DNA of 64,000 bases from Cladopsammia gracilis (GCA_022457155.1 JAJGOT010000136.1:1472501-1536500), one strand, 5' to 3'; shown: positions 12,531-24,113, counted from the stretch's first letter. The notes: generated by a model not told the origin, from the sequence alone. Made by a program: numbers and translations.

Positions 12531-15069
12531 CTAGAGTGTTTATCAGCTGTTTGACACTGTTTGACACTGTCTGACTCGGACGTACTGACCAGGAAAGCAT
12601 CCTGTATAATCATTAACATTGGGTACTGAAGACAAAGGTATACTCGGCTACCATTTCACCAAGCTAGATTTTTCACAGACAGAAGTTTAAAGCAACAAGA
12701 CGCTGTGGGAGCGTATACTTGGGCTTCGTTGTATTAGGAGTATTGGAATGAAAATATCTTGGAAAATCTTCATTCACGTCAGTTTAGGGTTTGATGATAG
12801 GGAGTGCACTGAGTATTGGGATAGTCTTGTATGTCGTTGACTGTTGGTGCACATTTGTAAAGTGGAACACGTGAAGACTTACGTGAAGTGCGGGTGCAAG
12901 GATTATATTTAACGCTTGTAGAATTTGGAAAAGCTTAATTGTGGCCAGCGAAACTGCAAGGAAAACAGAGAATTCATGGCAGCGCATATTCTGTATTCAG
13001 GTTTCAAATTACCCTTTCCTGACAACTACAACAAAATTTGTTTTCTGTCTTTTCTGCCACGTACCTTTCCCCGCTATATGACATCGATTATTTTATTTAG
13101 TTTCATTCAAGATTTACCTTCACAATGAAGTTCAGAAAGAATTTTATACATGAATTTTGCGTGACGCTGGCACTGTCGCACTTGGGGCCCTTGTTTACAT
13201 AAAGTGACCTATTTTGGTTTCGTTCGCTTTCTGACTGAAAACTCACTTCACTCGAAATTTTTCCATAGCCGTTCATAGCCAGCCGTTCGAAATTTTTGTT
13301 CTGTTTCGGCCGTTCACTGCAAGCCGTTCTAAATAATTGTTCAGGCGTTCAAATGAAATTCGATCTGTTGGCAGATCTCGTTGCCTAGCACGTGATCAAA
13401 ATCTGCCGTGAAGAAATTGTTCTTTCTTGTTGCACCTTTCTCGATGTAGTGTGAAAGTTATTTTATTGTTATATCTAGAAGAACTAGTCGTTTGAGACTG
13501 TATTTTTGTAATGGACGATTTAATATAAGTGACGATTTGTCCGCCCGTTTTAGCGCACGGATGAGAAATTGTCATAAATCGGACCGTTCCATTCTAAAGA
13601 GTCTAAAGATGTACATGTATCTTTGAGAATTCATAACTCGAATAATATTCCATCGATTCAATTGAATTAAAGACTGAATAACGGCTAAAGAGTAAGCGAT
13701 CAAGATATCAGAATTTATCTGCCACTAGAATTTAATTTTCGCCGGCGAGCATATCAAGAAAGCGTTGAAGCCAGCTGAGACGCCAGCATTCTCGTCCCCA
13801 GAGCTCCACGGTTTTTTTTAAATTGCGTCTCGTGTAGCTCTGGTAACGGACAAATATTTGAATTTTTTGATTGGCCGTTTAAAAATGAATGCGCAACAAG
13901 CTAAAAAATTTTACGCCTCTACGCATAAGGTTTTACTTCAGGTTGAATTTCAAATGTTGAAGTCCTATGACTACATCAACAAAACCAACGTTTTAATTTC
14001 AACGCATTCAACGACCAATGTCACCCAGTTTTGTTTGGTTAAGCAGCTAAGATACGGCTGCTAAATTTCAAAGTATAACGGGATCTGATTGTCGCTTGAT
14101 ATGAGCGATTCGTTTCCGAAAACAATCAGTATGTGTCTTGGAAGACGAAGCTGTAAGCGGCCACGAATATTAAAGAAGTATGTTGCTTGCAACAGGGACG
14201 AGTATTAATTAAAGGAGAGGCAGAAATCCTGAAAGCCCAAGGGTGAAAAGAAATATTACCACTAGGTTACCCATTTTAAATAACAACAACAACGTTATCA
14301 GCACTCTCGTAAGCAAGTTATATTTTCTTTATTAGGTAGTACTCATTGATACAACTTGAAATACAAATCTAGGGAAACGAAGGTCACTCGAAGCCCAATT
14401 AAAATAACATGAAACGAATGCAAAACAAAAATTCCTCGATATTTCTTACCACTGTTCGTTGAAATAAGCCTAATCAATGACCACAGCGTGTCCATCAACA
14501 AACTTAGCTGTCCCAGATTTGGTCGGATATGATAGCGTTCAGTGGCGAAACGATAAATTCACAGCTCCCAAACGAAAGAAATCGGTTGACTTATCGAGGA
14601 ATTTCTGAAACCAGTAGGTAAAATACAAAGACAATCTTTCTTCTAAATAAAAGCAGCACGTAAAGCTTTTCTTCTTTCCCATAGCGCGATTTTTTCCTGT
14701 AATTGTTAAGTCTTGTACAGTCCTTTCGAAAGCCATACACACAACATTCTCGTCTCCAGAGCTCAACCAAACGAAACGAGGGCTCTGGGGACGAGAATGC
14801 ACACACGAAAGGTTTTTTATTTCCGGCTTCTGGCATTGAGCAAGCGCAATAGTACATTAATGCATTAGGCATGCGCTAACGGATGTCGTGGATTTTACGA
14901 CATCCGGAAGGCACTGTTACCAGAGCCCTTCGTTTTTTCCGCTGACCAAACGAAACGAAGGCTCTGGGGACGAGAATGAGACGCCAGCTGACCAGTATTC
15001 TTCTCCTCGTTACGCTTGACTGAGTTTGACGCACGCGTATTAGAGCCCAATTGCAAATTCGTACACTAC
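12531..15069. other. gene-free stretch with copies of a CATTCTCGTCCCCAGAGC repeat
   Basis: No gene recognised. The word CATTCTCGTCCCCAGAGC or its complement occurs near 13790, 14750, 14785 and 14965, often paired with CCAAACGAAACGAAGG, and two of these (14748-14800) face each other as a hairpin. A perfect small palindrome, GGATGTCGT...ACGACATCC, lies at 14880-14907. These look like nested MITE remnants. Confidence 0.5.
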
Positions 15070-15373
15070 CAAACTGCATTTTATAACTTGGGCTCTCCGC
15101 CCAAGTAATAAACTCATCGGGTTTGAGACATGATTTCTGCGCAAGCGCAATCTCGTCAAGTTCAGTATCGCTGGGGGCCTGGTGTTGAATGGGTTTGTCA
15201 AACTCCGAGTCCTGGTCGAGTGGCGGATGTGATCTTTCGATGTCGGCCTCAGCCAGTAGTTTCCGCGCCAGTTCTCGCTTCGCGTCTCCACTTAATTTCT
15301 TGAACTCGAGGTTAAGAACGCGGTCTTCGGAAACTTTCACGTGCCAACTTTTATAGAAATGATACACCTTTAC
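15070..15373 (-). CDS. candidate orphan exon (or exon fragment), product unknown
   Basis: On the minus strand a reading frame with coding-like composition starts after a possible splice acceptor (TTGTCATGTAG, exon from 15373). It runs for about 100 codons to a possible weak donor (TTTG|GTAGTG at 15070). The peptide contains a Lys/Glu/Leu-rich helix-like stretch (SGDAKRELARKLLAEADIE) followed by an acidic segment and EFITWAESPS. There is no ATG start, and past the donor the frame runs into repeat sequence. No family is recognised and no partner exon was found, so it may be a gene fragment or part of a transposon gene. Confidence 0.28.
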
Positions 15374-15836
15374 CTACATGACAAATATTTCAACCCCTTT
15401 CTAACTCTCACACCTCAAATATAAGCCACTTCAAAGATTATCGCATAAGAGGTCACAAAAACGCTGCGAAACCGAAAAAAAAAAACAGCGTAATCTTTGC
15501 GTGTGGTTTCTACAACTTTCTGCTGCTCTTTCACATGCTTAGATTTAATCATTACCCTTTCACTTCTCAGTCTATTTTTTCGACCCTTTCGAATTTCACC
15601 ACCCTTGCGTACTGTGACTAAAAGAATGAAATGAGCATCTCTTGCGGGCCCCTGTTCACGTTTCAAGAAATCCAAAACCCTTCGATAATCTCGTGAATCT
15701 ATGTTGTGGGGTGTTCTGTAAATTTTTTGGTGATTTTTGGGTATGTTTGGGAGGAAATAGTTTTTCTCAAAGGATTTATAAAATTTAGGGAAATAAGAAA
15801 TATTGAATATTTAATGTAGTTGTAAAATACTGATAA
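15374..15836. other. no feature seen
   Basis: AT-rich sequence; the short minus-strand frames here have no family resemblance. Confidence 0.4.
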
Positions 15837-16104
15837 ACAAATGGTACCATGCAAAAGTACTGCCGAAGAAGCTTCATTTGAATGGTCACACCATAGGATT
15901 TCATCAACGGACTCAAAAGTTAGAACAAATGGTACCATGCAAAAGTACTGCCAAAGAGGTTTCATTTGAATGGTCACACCATAGGATTTCGGCGACAGAC
16001 TCAAAAGTTAGAACAAATGGTACCATGCAAAAGTACTGCTGAAAAGGTTTCATTTGAATGGTTACACCATAGGATTTCGGCGACAGACTCAAAAGTTAGA
16101 ACTG
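15837..16104. repeat. 88-bp tandem repeat, three units
   Basis: Units start at 15841, 15929 and 16017, exactly 88 bp apart. Each reads ATGGTACCATGCAAAAGTAC, then TTTCATTTGAATGG, then CACACCATAGGATTTC, then ACTCAAAAGTTAGAAC. Units 2 and 3 are closer to each other than to unit 1, implying stepwise duplication. A lone inverted copy lies at 11150-11245. Confidence 0.9.
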
Positions 16105-17700
16105 CACCACATGTCTCCATAATTGACTATGAGAGCGCAACTATCTCTACACTAATCCGATTCATCCATGAGCTTGAAGTTATGTCAACTGATATGACGT
16201 CACTAACACTTAGCCGCAGGCTACAAACCACTTGAAAACCACTTGAAACAGACTTTTCTTACGGAGAAACACAACCGAATTTATTAGTCGGGCAGGCTTA
16301 GCCGCTGTAAGCCCAACTAAAAAGTATTATTGGAACATCTCAAACTTTGATGAAAATGCAAAGAAAAGAATTGATAGTGAGCGGCAGTATTATGGTCTGA
16401 AAGATTTTACTCTCGAGAGGTTCAGTTTGCAGCATATAGAGCTGAGCCGTAAGAAACGTAGAACCAAGCGGTAAAGTGGTCCATGGCAAAAAAGGCAGGT
16501 TTCAATGATGGTGAAAAGAAATGGTAATCTGTCCATTGCTCCACTGAAATCATACTTTTTTTTTCTATTTCTATGTTGTTTATTGTTATGCTGTTTATGC
16601 GACCGCAGGTAGTAATAGAAAAGTTTATACCCGTTGGAAGAATACTCGAGAATAAGCAGCTCTCTAATTTATCAAATTGTGGCCTATAGGCCCTCCAAAC
16701 TTTAAAGTATATATTAAGAATCCCCAGGAGCCATAATCAGGGACGGAGACCGCAACAACATGCCATTTCTTTAGAGCTGCCTGTCCCCATGTAAAGGACA
16801 ATTTGGGCTATTTTTAGCAGAAATTGCGCCATCGCGTGTGACACGCGTGTCTGTCTACGCGGACGTCGCGTTTGAAAAATACAAAAATGGCGGCCAAAAT
16901 TCTTGGTTTGCACCGTCATGCAATCGGGCGCAAAAAAAATTTAAAATCGAAACCATTTAGTGAAAGAAGCCAATAATTTGTAATGTTATAAAAGACTAAC
17001 AAATAAACAACTTCCCGAAGTCTCAGATCTGTGCACTATGCCGTTGTTGAATTATTCAAATTTACAGAGCTTTGTCTGGAAACGCCACCAAGATGGCCGC
17101 CGGAAATCAATAAAAACATCTGGACTTCACTTTCGCTCTGAAAGCGATTACTTTTTTTTTTTCTCGTAAACTACTATACATTCACATACACTGCTCTCCT
17201 AATACTTTAACTACCCAAAGTGCTAAAAATCACGAGGGAAAGCCGTTCTTTCATAGGATAAAGCTTTGTCATGGAGGATGAAGGGTCCGGAATTCAAAAT
17301 GCTGTATTTTCAAAGCGAAAGACGATACCGGGCTGGAAACTTGTAAAAAGATATATTTTAAAGTCATCTTTAACCTGGTGGACATATAAACTCAGAAGAT
17401 ATTGCGATTCATGATTTTCGAATTTGATGACGTCACGTGCAAACCAAGAATATGTACTTTTAGGATAAAAATTGTAAATGAAAGGACCACTCGACAAATT
17501 CGAAATACTGGATCCCTGGGAAGGATCTGATCAGCGGAATTAATTAGTGCCGTTCGAAATTAATCGGTTAAAATTATATTCCTTTACTGTACTTTTACTT
17601 TAGATTTTTTAACTGTAATGACGTCATGTGCAAACCGAGAATACATGTTCGTTTTACAGTAAACATGGGAATTTAGGCACCCAAGCTGGTGTCCGCTTAA
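16105..17700. other. gene-free stretch with a TGACGTCAYGTGCAAACC repeat
   Basis: No gene recognised. The motif GACGTCAYGTGCAAACC followed by RAGAATA occurs directly at about 17430 and 17622, and inverted near 16900, pointing to remnants of an inverted-repeat element. Confidence 0.4.
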
Positions 17701-18157
17701 AGTGCCTATCACCCCTAGAAAGTTATTTTCAGAATCAACTCTATGTACATTGAATAGTTGAATGGTAAAATATTTCTTGTTTTGAACGTCGTGTTAGTGA
17801 GTTACAGAGATTTGAATTTACAAAATGCTAATTAGATGACGTCAACCCGGGAATCATTTCTTATACAAATACTTGTTTTCACCTCCAAGTAATATTTTTT
17901 ACGAATCAATTGACTATCCACAGTTTATTTTTAGTATTTTTCAAATTAATTATCATCAAGCTGTAAAACTGCGCATTGTAAATTGGCGTAGAAATAATGG
18001 CAAATTCCCAGGTTGACGTCATCTAATTAGCATTTTGTAAATTCAAATCTCTGTAACTCACAAACACGACGTTCAAAACAAGAAATATTTTACCATTCAA
18101 CTATTCAATGTACATAGAGTTGATCCTGAAAATAACTTTCCAGGGGTGATAGGCACT
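17701..18157. mobile_element. foldback element with about 153-bp inverted arms and TTAA flanks
   Basis: The left arm (17701-17854, starting AGTGCCTATCACCCC) and right arm (18004-18157, ending GGGGTGATAGGCACT) are nearly perfect inverted copies. They are bordered by TTAA at 17697-17700 and 18158-18161. The 149-bp spacer is unique. The insertion sits between two copies of GTGTCCGCTTAA, so it entered an older repeat. TTAA duplication fits piggyBac- or Kolobok-type mobilisation; a TA-only reading is also possible. Confidence 0.75.
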
Positions 18158-18615
18158 TTAATAGCGGGTGTCCGCTTAATGGCTGAGGTCACACTTGAGT
18201 TTTTTGTTACTTTATACTAGTATTACTGTTACTATAGTAAAGCACAGTTTACCAGACGTTTTCTGACCGGCTTTTCTCGCTTTACTATGGTAAACTCCCG
18301 TCTAGTCTGAGTTCGTTTATCACTTCTTAGATGACAGCTTGTCGATTTTTTTTTTTTGACATGCAACATGCAACCCATCGATTGCGCCAGCTCCACGCAC
18401 GTGCTTTCTGTCGAAACCTTGGAGTCTGTATCGCAGTCAAGGGTTCGCAGTTAGACGGTCCGTTTCTGTAGAGATAATTCTGACGAGAATTAAACATGCC
18501 AAATAACTTTCCCTTTAATTCAAGGTAAGTTTTAATTCAACTTCTCCAATCGAAACACGGAAGTCATTTTTCCAAAAGGATGACAACCTGGTTTTGATAC
18601 ACCTCTTCAAACCAG

Positions 18616-18940
18616 CCTTGCGGTCTGGGATATACACCAAAGTGAAGAAACGTTGACACGTGAAAGCATAAACCATGAACGATGAAACCGAATGGGATTC
18701 TGGGTAGGAAGCATTGGTAAGCATAGTAATATTCCATTTCTTAATAATCAAGAATTTTTTTTGTTTGAGTCATTTTAGAGCATGATTTATGCATCCGTAT
18801 GTTAACATTATGTGTATTCTGTCACAGACGTAGTTTAAGTTACGCAATTTCCCAGTAAACCTTTGGGTCGCATCGTTCATGGCTTATGCTTTTCACCCAA
18901 CAACGTTTCTTCAATTTGGTGTACCCAAGCCTCTCGTCTT
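18616..18940. pseudogene. inverted remnants of a PIF/Harbinger (HARBI1-like) transposase 5' region
   Basis: Minus strand, about 18940 to 18865: a frame with an Arg-rich run then REAWVHQIEETLLGEKHKP and a stop. This resembles the Arg-rich lead into WVHQI/WVRPI at the start of HARBI1-like nucleases. Further upstream (19132-18990) the minus frame reads MDSERVIVMIVALFLLIIAI, a hydrophobic N-terminus also seen in such genes, but in a different frame. The plus strand at 18616-18705 repeats the GTACACCAAATTGAAGAAACG...CATGAACGATG part in the opposite orientation, giving an inverted pair. The assignment rests on remembered family features only. Confidence 0.4.
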
Positions 18941-19361
18941 CGCCGTGCGAAAGCTGCTCTCCGTCTCCTCTGCTGCCGCATTTTCCTGAAGAAAGTGAAG
19001 AGCGAGAAATCGAAACCGCTGAGCTTTGCGGATAGCAATAATCAAAAGGAAAAGAGCCACAATCATCACAATCACGCGCTCAGAATCCATGGCGGAATGA
19101 AGCCTATTTTTATCGACTTGAAAATCAATCATGCAAATGAATCAAAAGCTCCTTAGAGCCAACCCGTGAATTTGAAATGCTAACGCATAAGGCAATAATT
19201 GCGGTAAGCTTATGTTTTCACTCTGTCACGGTTCAATATTTTTTTTTAATTAAACGTAAGGATTTTTGACAAACGCAAAAAATAAAAATACAGTACATCA
19301 CTTTCATAATGTTCAGTCCGAAGAAGAAAGAAAAAAAAAAAAAAAAGAAGAAAGAAAAGAA

Positions 19362-19436
19362 CGCCCCGAGCGAGATTCGAACGTGCCCCTTTCGACTGTA
19401 AGTCCGCGATTTACACCACTCGACCACCGTGACCTC
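19362..19436 (-). ncRNA. tRNA-like SINE head or pseudo-tRNA
   Basis: On the minus strand this segment has an A-box-like TGGTCGAGTGG (19427-19417) and a B-box-like GTTCGAATC (19382-19374) at the spacing of a tRNA gene's internal promoter. An anticodon-loop-like CTTACAG lies between them. The acceptor and T stems pair poorly, so it is not a functional tRNA. A T/C-rich tract follows on the minus strand. A tRNA-derived SINE or old retro-pseudogene is the likeliest explanation. Confidence 0.55.
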
Positions 19437-19924
19437 TAACTTGTATGGGATAAATTTTATTACTTGAAACCAGATAACCATCAAAACGCGTGTCTCAATT
19501 GAAAATTCCTTTTAGATCGATTTTAACGTTGCATTAAAGACTCCAAATGCGAAACATCTTTAAGCTTATTGTTTTTATATTCGTTTACACCAATTTAGTT
19601 ATTGTTATCGCTGGATTCACGCTGTTCTTGTTACAAAACGCATTCGTAACAAAGCATTACGTCACTAAGTTTACAGCTGATGGAAGGAGTGAGCGAGTGA
19701 CTCATTTGCATATCTGTCGTCGTTACCGATAACCCGTTCATTACGCATGCGCGTATATTCACGGGTTAAAAAGGAATGTCTGCGGCATTTATTCATATCT
19801 GTTACCAACTTAACGTTTGATTGACATACTTGAACCACGAAACCATAGTACCATAGTAAAGGGCACCAGCGGATTTAGGGAGTTTGGTGTCCATGAATAT
19901 GGTTGCCGTTTTGTTGCAATATTC

Positions 19925-20332
19925 AGTACAACCAATTTTATATTCAATAAACCAATTTTATATTCAATAAACCAATTTTATATTCAATAAAACCAAATTT
20001 ATATTCAATAAACCAATTTTATATTCAATAAACCAATTTTATATTCAATAAAACCAAATTTATATTCAATAAACCAATTTTATATTCAATAAACCAATTT
20101 TATATTCAATAAACTAATTTTATATTCATTAAACCAATTTTATATTCAATAAACCAATTTTATATTCAATAAACTAATTTTATATTCAATAAACCAATTT
20201 TATATTCAATAAACTAATTTTATATTCAATAAACCAAATTTATATTCAATAAACCAAATTTATATTCAATAAAACCAAATTTATATTCAATAAAACCAAT
20301 TTGTATTCAATAAACCAAATTTATATTCAATA
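19925..20332. repeat. 20-bp subterminal array, left end of the 3.2-kb transposon
   Basis: About 20 copies of AATAAACCAATTTTATATTC with minor variants (AAACCAAATT, AAACTAATTT). Units 2-4 form a higher-order block that is itself repeated, showing local amplification after the array arose. Probably transposase-binding sites by analogy with other elements; that is inference. Confidence 0.92.
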
Positions 20333-20398
20333 ATTTCTGCGGTCCAATGCAGTCAGCGGAGTTTTTTCCGCTTGTTTAACCACGTGGTATTAACCAAC

Positions 20399-22262
20399 AT
20401 GGCGGCTGAAACATCCACTTGGAGGTGGTTTTTATCACTGTGGAACCCCTTTTATCGCAACTCGAAATTCAGTTAAGTGATCAAGATTTGGTATACCATG
20501 AGGCGGCTCTTCTGTTGAATAGATTGGAGACTGCTGTTAATGTTTTAGAAAAGACAAGGTTTTGTCTTTTCGACTCTCAGGAATGCCGGAAATGGCGTTT
20601 TAGAGGGTAAAATCGGAAACATTTTCCGGGGGACATGCACCCGGACACCCCCGCCCCCCTAAAAAAAAGCCCCCCCCCCCCCCCCCCCGCCCCCTTCAGA
20701 AATTCCTGGATACACCTCTGTTTGTCAATCTAGCGGGAACTATGTAATGTGACATGTTCAACCAAATTCATATTTTTTGGAACCACAAAGTTATTGGGAT
20801 GTGTCGCAATACCGTAAGTTTACCAGATTTCGGAAGACGGGAAAGAAATCTTACTGGAAACCCAGGACGCCGTTCATTCATATTTCCGCCAGCAGTTATA
20901 GAAAACTTGCACGCAAGTGGTTTTTATAGCTGGACAGAGATTGCTCGCATGCTTCACGTGTCGCGATGGACAATTTACAGGAGGGCGAGAGCCCCCGGGG
21001 GGGGGGGGTACTCCCGACAATTTAGGAGACCTTAGGATAGGTGTGTGCCGCCAAGGTTCTCAAACCCTGACCTTATTTAAGGGTATAAAATCGAGATTTG
21101 ATACCCTATTTCAGGCCCAATTCAGGCGTGTAGTACAGTTTTAACAGACCATATCTTTTTCGTTTTGCGCGTTGGGGTGGATACTGCAATTTAGTGACCC
21201 TATCTAAGGAATATCTAAGGATCACAATACCAAAAATACCAAAAAGGATACCCTATTTGAGGACTGAGCACCTCAAAAACCCTACCCTATCCGTCAGGCG
21301 GCACATACCTATATAGCGTATATAAGGGAGTACCCGAGAGAGTACGACCTTCAGGATGTTGGGTGATTTTCAGATCTTTCTGACGAGGAACTTGACTCCT
21401 TGATGAAAGGATACATTTCACGACACGGTAATACGACTGGAGAGTCGTACGTCATAGGTTACACCAGGTCTCTTAATTTAAAAGTGCAAAGGGACAGAAT
21501 AAGGGAATCTCTAACACGGGTGGATCCTAGAAACACAGCACTTAGGTGGGCGTGTGTCATTACACGTGGGGTATACAGTGTTCCAGGACCTAATTCACTG
21601 TAGCACATTGACGGCCACCATTGCATCATTCGTTGGAAATTTGTTGTGCATGGCTGCATAGATGGCTTTTCCAGACGCATCATGTATCTTTTCGCAGCAG
21701 ACAACAACTATGCTCAAACAGTTGCTACAGTGTTTCAGTGTGCAGCCCAAGAATTCGGTTGGCCATCCCGTGTTAGGGGGGACCATGGCGGTGAAAATGC
21801 TGAAGTTGTATCATTAATGATTGCCGTAAGGGGGGATAACAGAGGCAGTTTCATTGCAGGCTCCTCCACTAGGAATCAACAAATAAAAAGGCTCTGGAGA
21901 GAAGTATTTAGATGTAGCCTTTTTCTGTTTTATTGTGTTTTCCATTCACTCGAGGACAGTGGATATCTTGATATAGAAAATGAAGTGCACATGATTGTTT
22001 TACACTATGTCTTTTTACCGAGAACTAATTAGAACTAATTAACTAAGAGTTTGCCAGGGCTTTCAACCTGCGCCCCATGTGCACAGAGCGTAATTGGAGT
22101 CCAAACAAAATTTGGAGCAATGGGATGATAAATCCAGATAACGCCAGGCAAACAGCACTGGGAGACCCAGCTGTTGATGACGAAGAACCAGACAACCTAG
22201 AGTTTTTTGGAGTAGATCGTAACTCACGGGCCAGTAATTCTAGAGCTGAAAACTTCCACTAA
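20399..22262 (+). pseudogene. decayed integrase-core (rve-like DDE) transposase
   Basis: Pieces in order: ATG at 20399 in a frame that shifts after MAAETST; an N-terminal helical part (20419-20610, containing EIQLSDQDLVYHEAALLLN); a 140-bp C-rich insert; a helix-turn-helix-like part (about 20850-20990, PAVIENLHASGFYSWTEIAR then MLHVSRWTIYRR); the element at 20992-21332; then LSDEELDSLMKGYISRHGNT. The catalytic part (from about 21590) has HIDGHH preceded by a TAG where Trp is expected, CIDGFSRRI, and GDHGGEN. At NQQIKRLWREVF a Lys stands where the catalytic Glu is expected. Two catalytic Asp remain. It cannot make active enzyme. It is related to, but distinct from, the frame at 58935-59966. 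Confidence 0.78.
20992..21332. mobile_element. C/G-run-ended MITE inserted in the transposase gene (family member A)
   Basis: Begins CCCCC then a G13-like run and TACTCCCGACAATTTAGGA. It interrupts the transposase frame between RRAR and EYDLQDV, and CGAGAG is repeated at both junctions (20986-20991 and 21335-21340), a decayed target duplication. The interior matches 42091-42450 in inverted orientation (shared words TTTGCGCGTTGGGGTGGATA, TGAGCACCTCAAAAACCC). Its right end is shorter than that of the other copy. Confidence 0.78.
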
Positions 22263-22849
22263 TTTGGACCTTATATCTTCTTCTTTGTCATTGGTTGTCA
22301 GATCTACTGTTCAGGTAAACAAGATGTCATCTTTTCCCGAAGCATAGTTAGGAAAAGCGATTGGAATCTTCCCATCCTCATCCACAAAGTCAGTGGGATC
22401 TACAGTTTTCAATTCTGGTTGTTTTAGCTTTGCAATTGGCTTAGCATACTGATGGACAAGTCTTCTACGCTTTGGCTACTGTGAAAGCGAACCACGTACG
22501 GCATCTCCAACCGTCAAGGCATTAGCCCGAAGTAGATCACGACCGCGACCTCGTCCCACAACATCCGACACAACACCGGCGATTCCAGTTGCAATTTAAG
22601 TACTGTGATTTGTGCAGGCTGGTGCACGCTTACGTTACCAATTTAGTGTCAAAAGATAAAGCGAAGTGAAAAATTCTTGCCTACTGTTACTATCACTCCT
22701 GATGACAGCACAGCAACCCCTCTTCTAATTCCTCTTTCCACCACTTCTTGTATTTCATTCAGCGTTGGATGCTGGCCCGCCATGTTGGTTAATACCACGT
22801 GGTTAAACAAGCGGAAACTCCGCTGACTGCATTGGACCGCAGAAATTAT

Positions 22850-23058
22850 TGAATGTAAATTTGGTTTATTGAATATAAAATTGGTTTATTGAATATAAAA
22901 TTGGTTTATTGAATATAAATTTGGTTTATTGAATATAAATTTGGTTTATTGAATATGAATTTGGTTTTATTGAATATAAAATTGCTTTATTGAATATAAA
23001 ATTGGTTTATTGAATATAAAATTGGTTTATTGAATATAAAATTGGTTTATTGAATGTA
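22850..23058. repeat. 20-bp subterminal array, right end of the 3.2-kb transposon
   Basis: About 10 copies of GAATATAAAATTGGTTTATT, the complement of the left array unit. Half the copy number of the left side makes the element's ends strongly asymmetric. Confidence 0.92.
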
Positions 23059-23363
23059 TAAAATTGGTTGTACTGAATATTGCAACAAAACGGCAACCAT
23101 ACATGAAGGCCATGAGTTCCGTCAAATTGTCAACATCACAGATGTAGTCATCTTTATCTATAAACCTACTGGCCGTTGCGACGAAATAAGAAAAGCTGAA
23201 GGATTAAGGTCGATTAAGATGCGAGCGGACTAAAGATATTTTTTTAACTTAACTTAACTTTTTTAACTAAAGATATTGCTCTTGCTTTCACAAAGGATAA
23301 CACAGGAATGAATGATCGTGACAGGGGAACACTTAAAAAGGTCTTATCTGAATTACATGCATT

Positions 23364-23660
23364 CCAACAACAACAACAACAACAACAAACAAAACTTTAT
23401 TAGACATATAAACTTAAATACAGTTGCCCTGCAAATTAGCAAAAACGCTATTCGAGGCAGGGAAAAGTAATGTAATTGAAAATAATAAAGGTAAGACAAT
23501 ATAACAATACAGAAGCTGATCTGTAGAGTTACAGATTATTTAAAGCTTTTGATAAAATCATGGTATTGGTGGCAAGCACGGGAAATAAATGAAATATGAT
23601 ATTCCAAAGATATCCATAACGGAAACTAGTGTAGTAATTAACCCTTTTAACATATCTATG
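23364..23660 (-). mobile_element. probable 3' tail of a non-LTR retrotransposon
   Basis: Starts with (CAA)n followed by AAACTTTATTAGACATATAA. Read on the minus strand this is a 3' untranslated region ending in a short microsatellite tail, as many animal LINEs end. No reverse transcriptase is seen in this fragment, so the call is tentative. Confidence 0.4.
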
Positions 23661-24067
23661 ATAAAAAACGCTTTTTACTACAGTAAAATCTCACTAGTGT
23701 GACCTCAGCCAATATGGCGTCCGCTAATACAGGTTTCACTGTAAGCGTGTTTGCTACAAGCAAGCAACCTCATTCAATAAATGCCATTAATATCAATTAC
23801 ATCCCTAGGCTCAAAGGAACCTTTGATCTTTTTCGTGGAATCAAATCTGATTGCAAGACCGCTTTCCTGTTTTGCAAAATAATGATTGGTGAATATTTGA
23901 AGCTGTATTTCAATTGGTTACTATGTGTACAGACCGACAAGCAATAGATTGACAAGTTCGAGACAAGTGGCGAGACGGAGGATCAGTATTTCAGTGAACG
24001 TTTTCAGAAAACCTCGCCTTTCATAGCGTCCCAGAGAAGAGTTACAGCACCTTAGAAGCTTGACAGA

Positions 24068-24113
24068 ATGAAGACCCTGTTCGCTCTCGCCTTCCTTCTT
24101 TGCATCTCAGTCG
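24068..24113 (+). CDS. Ly6/uPAR three-finger protein, exon 1 (signal peptide)
   Basis: ATG at 24068 begins MKTLFALAFLLCISV, a clear secretory signal sequence, and the exon ends TCAGTCG|GTAAGT with a consensus donor. The intron is in phase 1. The split codon G|CA (Ala) is completed by the exon at 41441, giving a continuous 111-residue protein (46 + 290 = 336 nt including the stop). A C-terminal-anchored Ly6 protein with its leader on a separate exon is the usual gene structure of this family. No other exon was found inside the 17.3-kb intron; the phase match makes direct joining plausible. Confidence 0.8.

Larger units (their letters stand above)
19898..23101 (+). mobile_element. 3.2-kb DNA transposon with integrase-type transposase and array-structured inverted ends
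   Basis: The outer ends are TATGGTTGCCGTTTTGTTGC at the left and its exact complement at the right, flanked by the 6-bp duplication CATGAA (19892-19897 and 23102-23107). Next come inverted arrays of a 20-bp unit (about 20 copies left, about 10 right). Inside those are about 60 bp more inverted repeat, containing GTCCAATGCAGTCAGCGGA and TTTAACCACGTGG. The inside carries a decayed transposase gene (20399-22262), itself interrupted by a smaller element. A 6-bp duplication with TAT ends agrees with what I recall of IS3EU elements; that placement is uncertain. Confidence 0.85.

Noticed and set aside
19362..19436. Functional tRNA gene
   Set aside because: Internal promoter boxes are present but acceptor and T stems do not pair.
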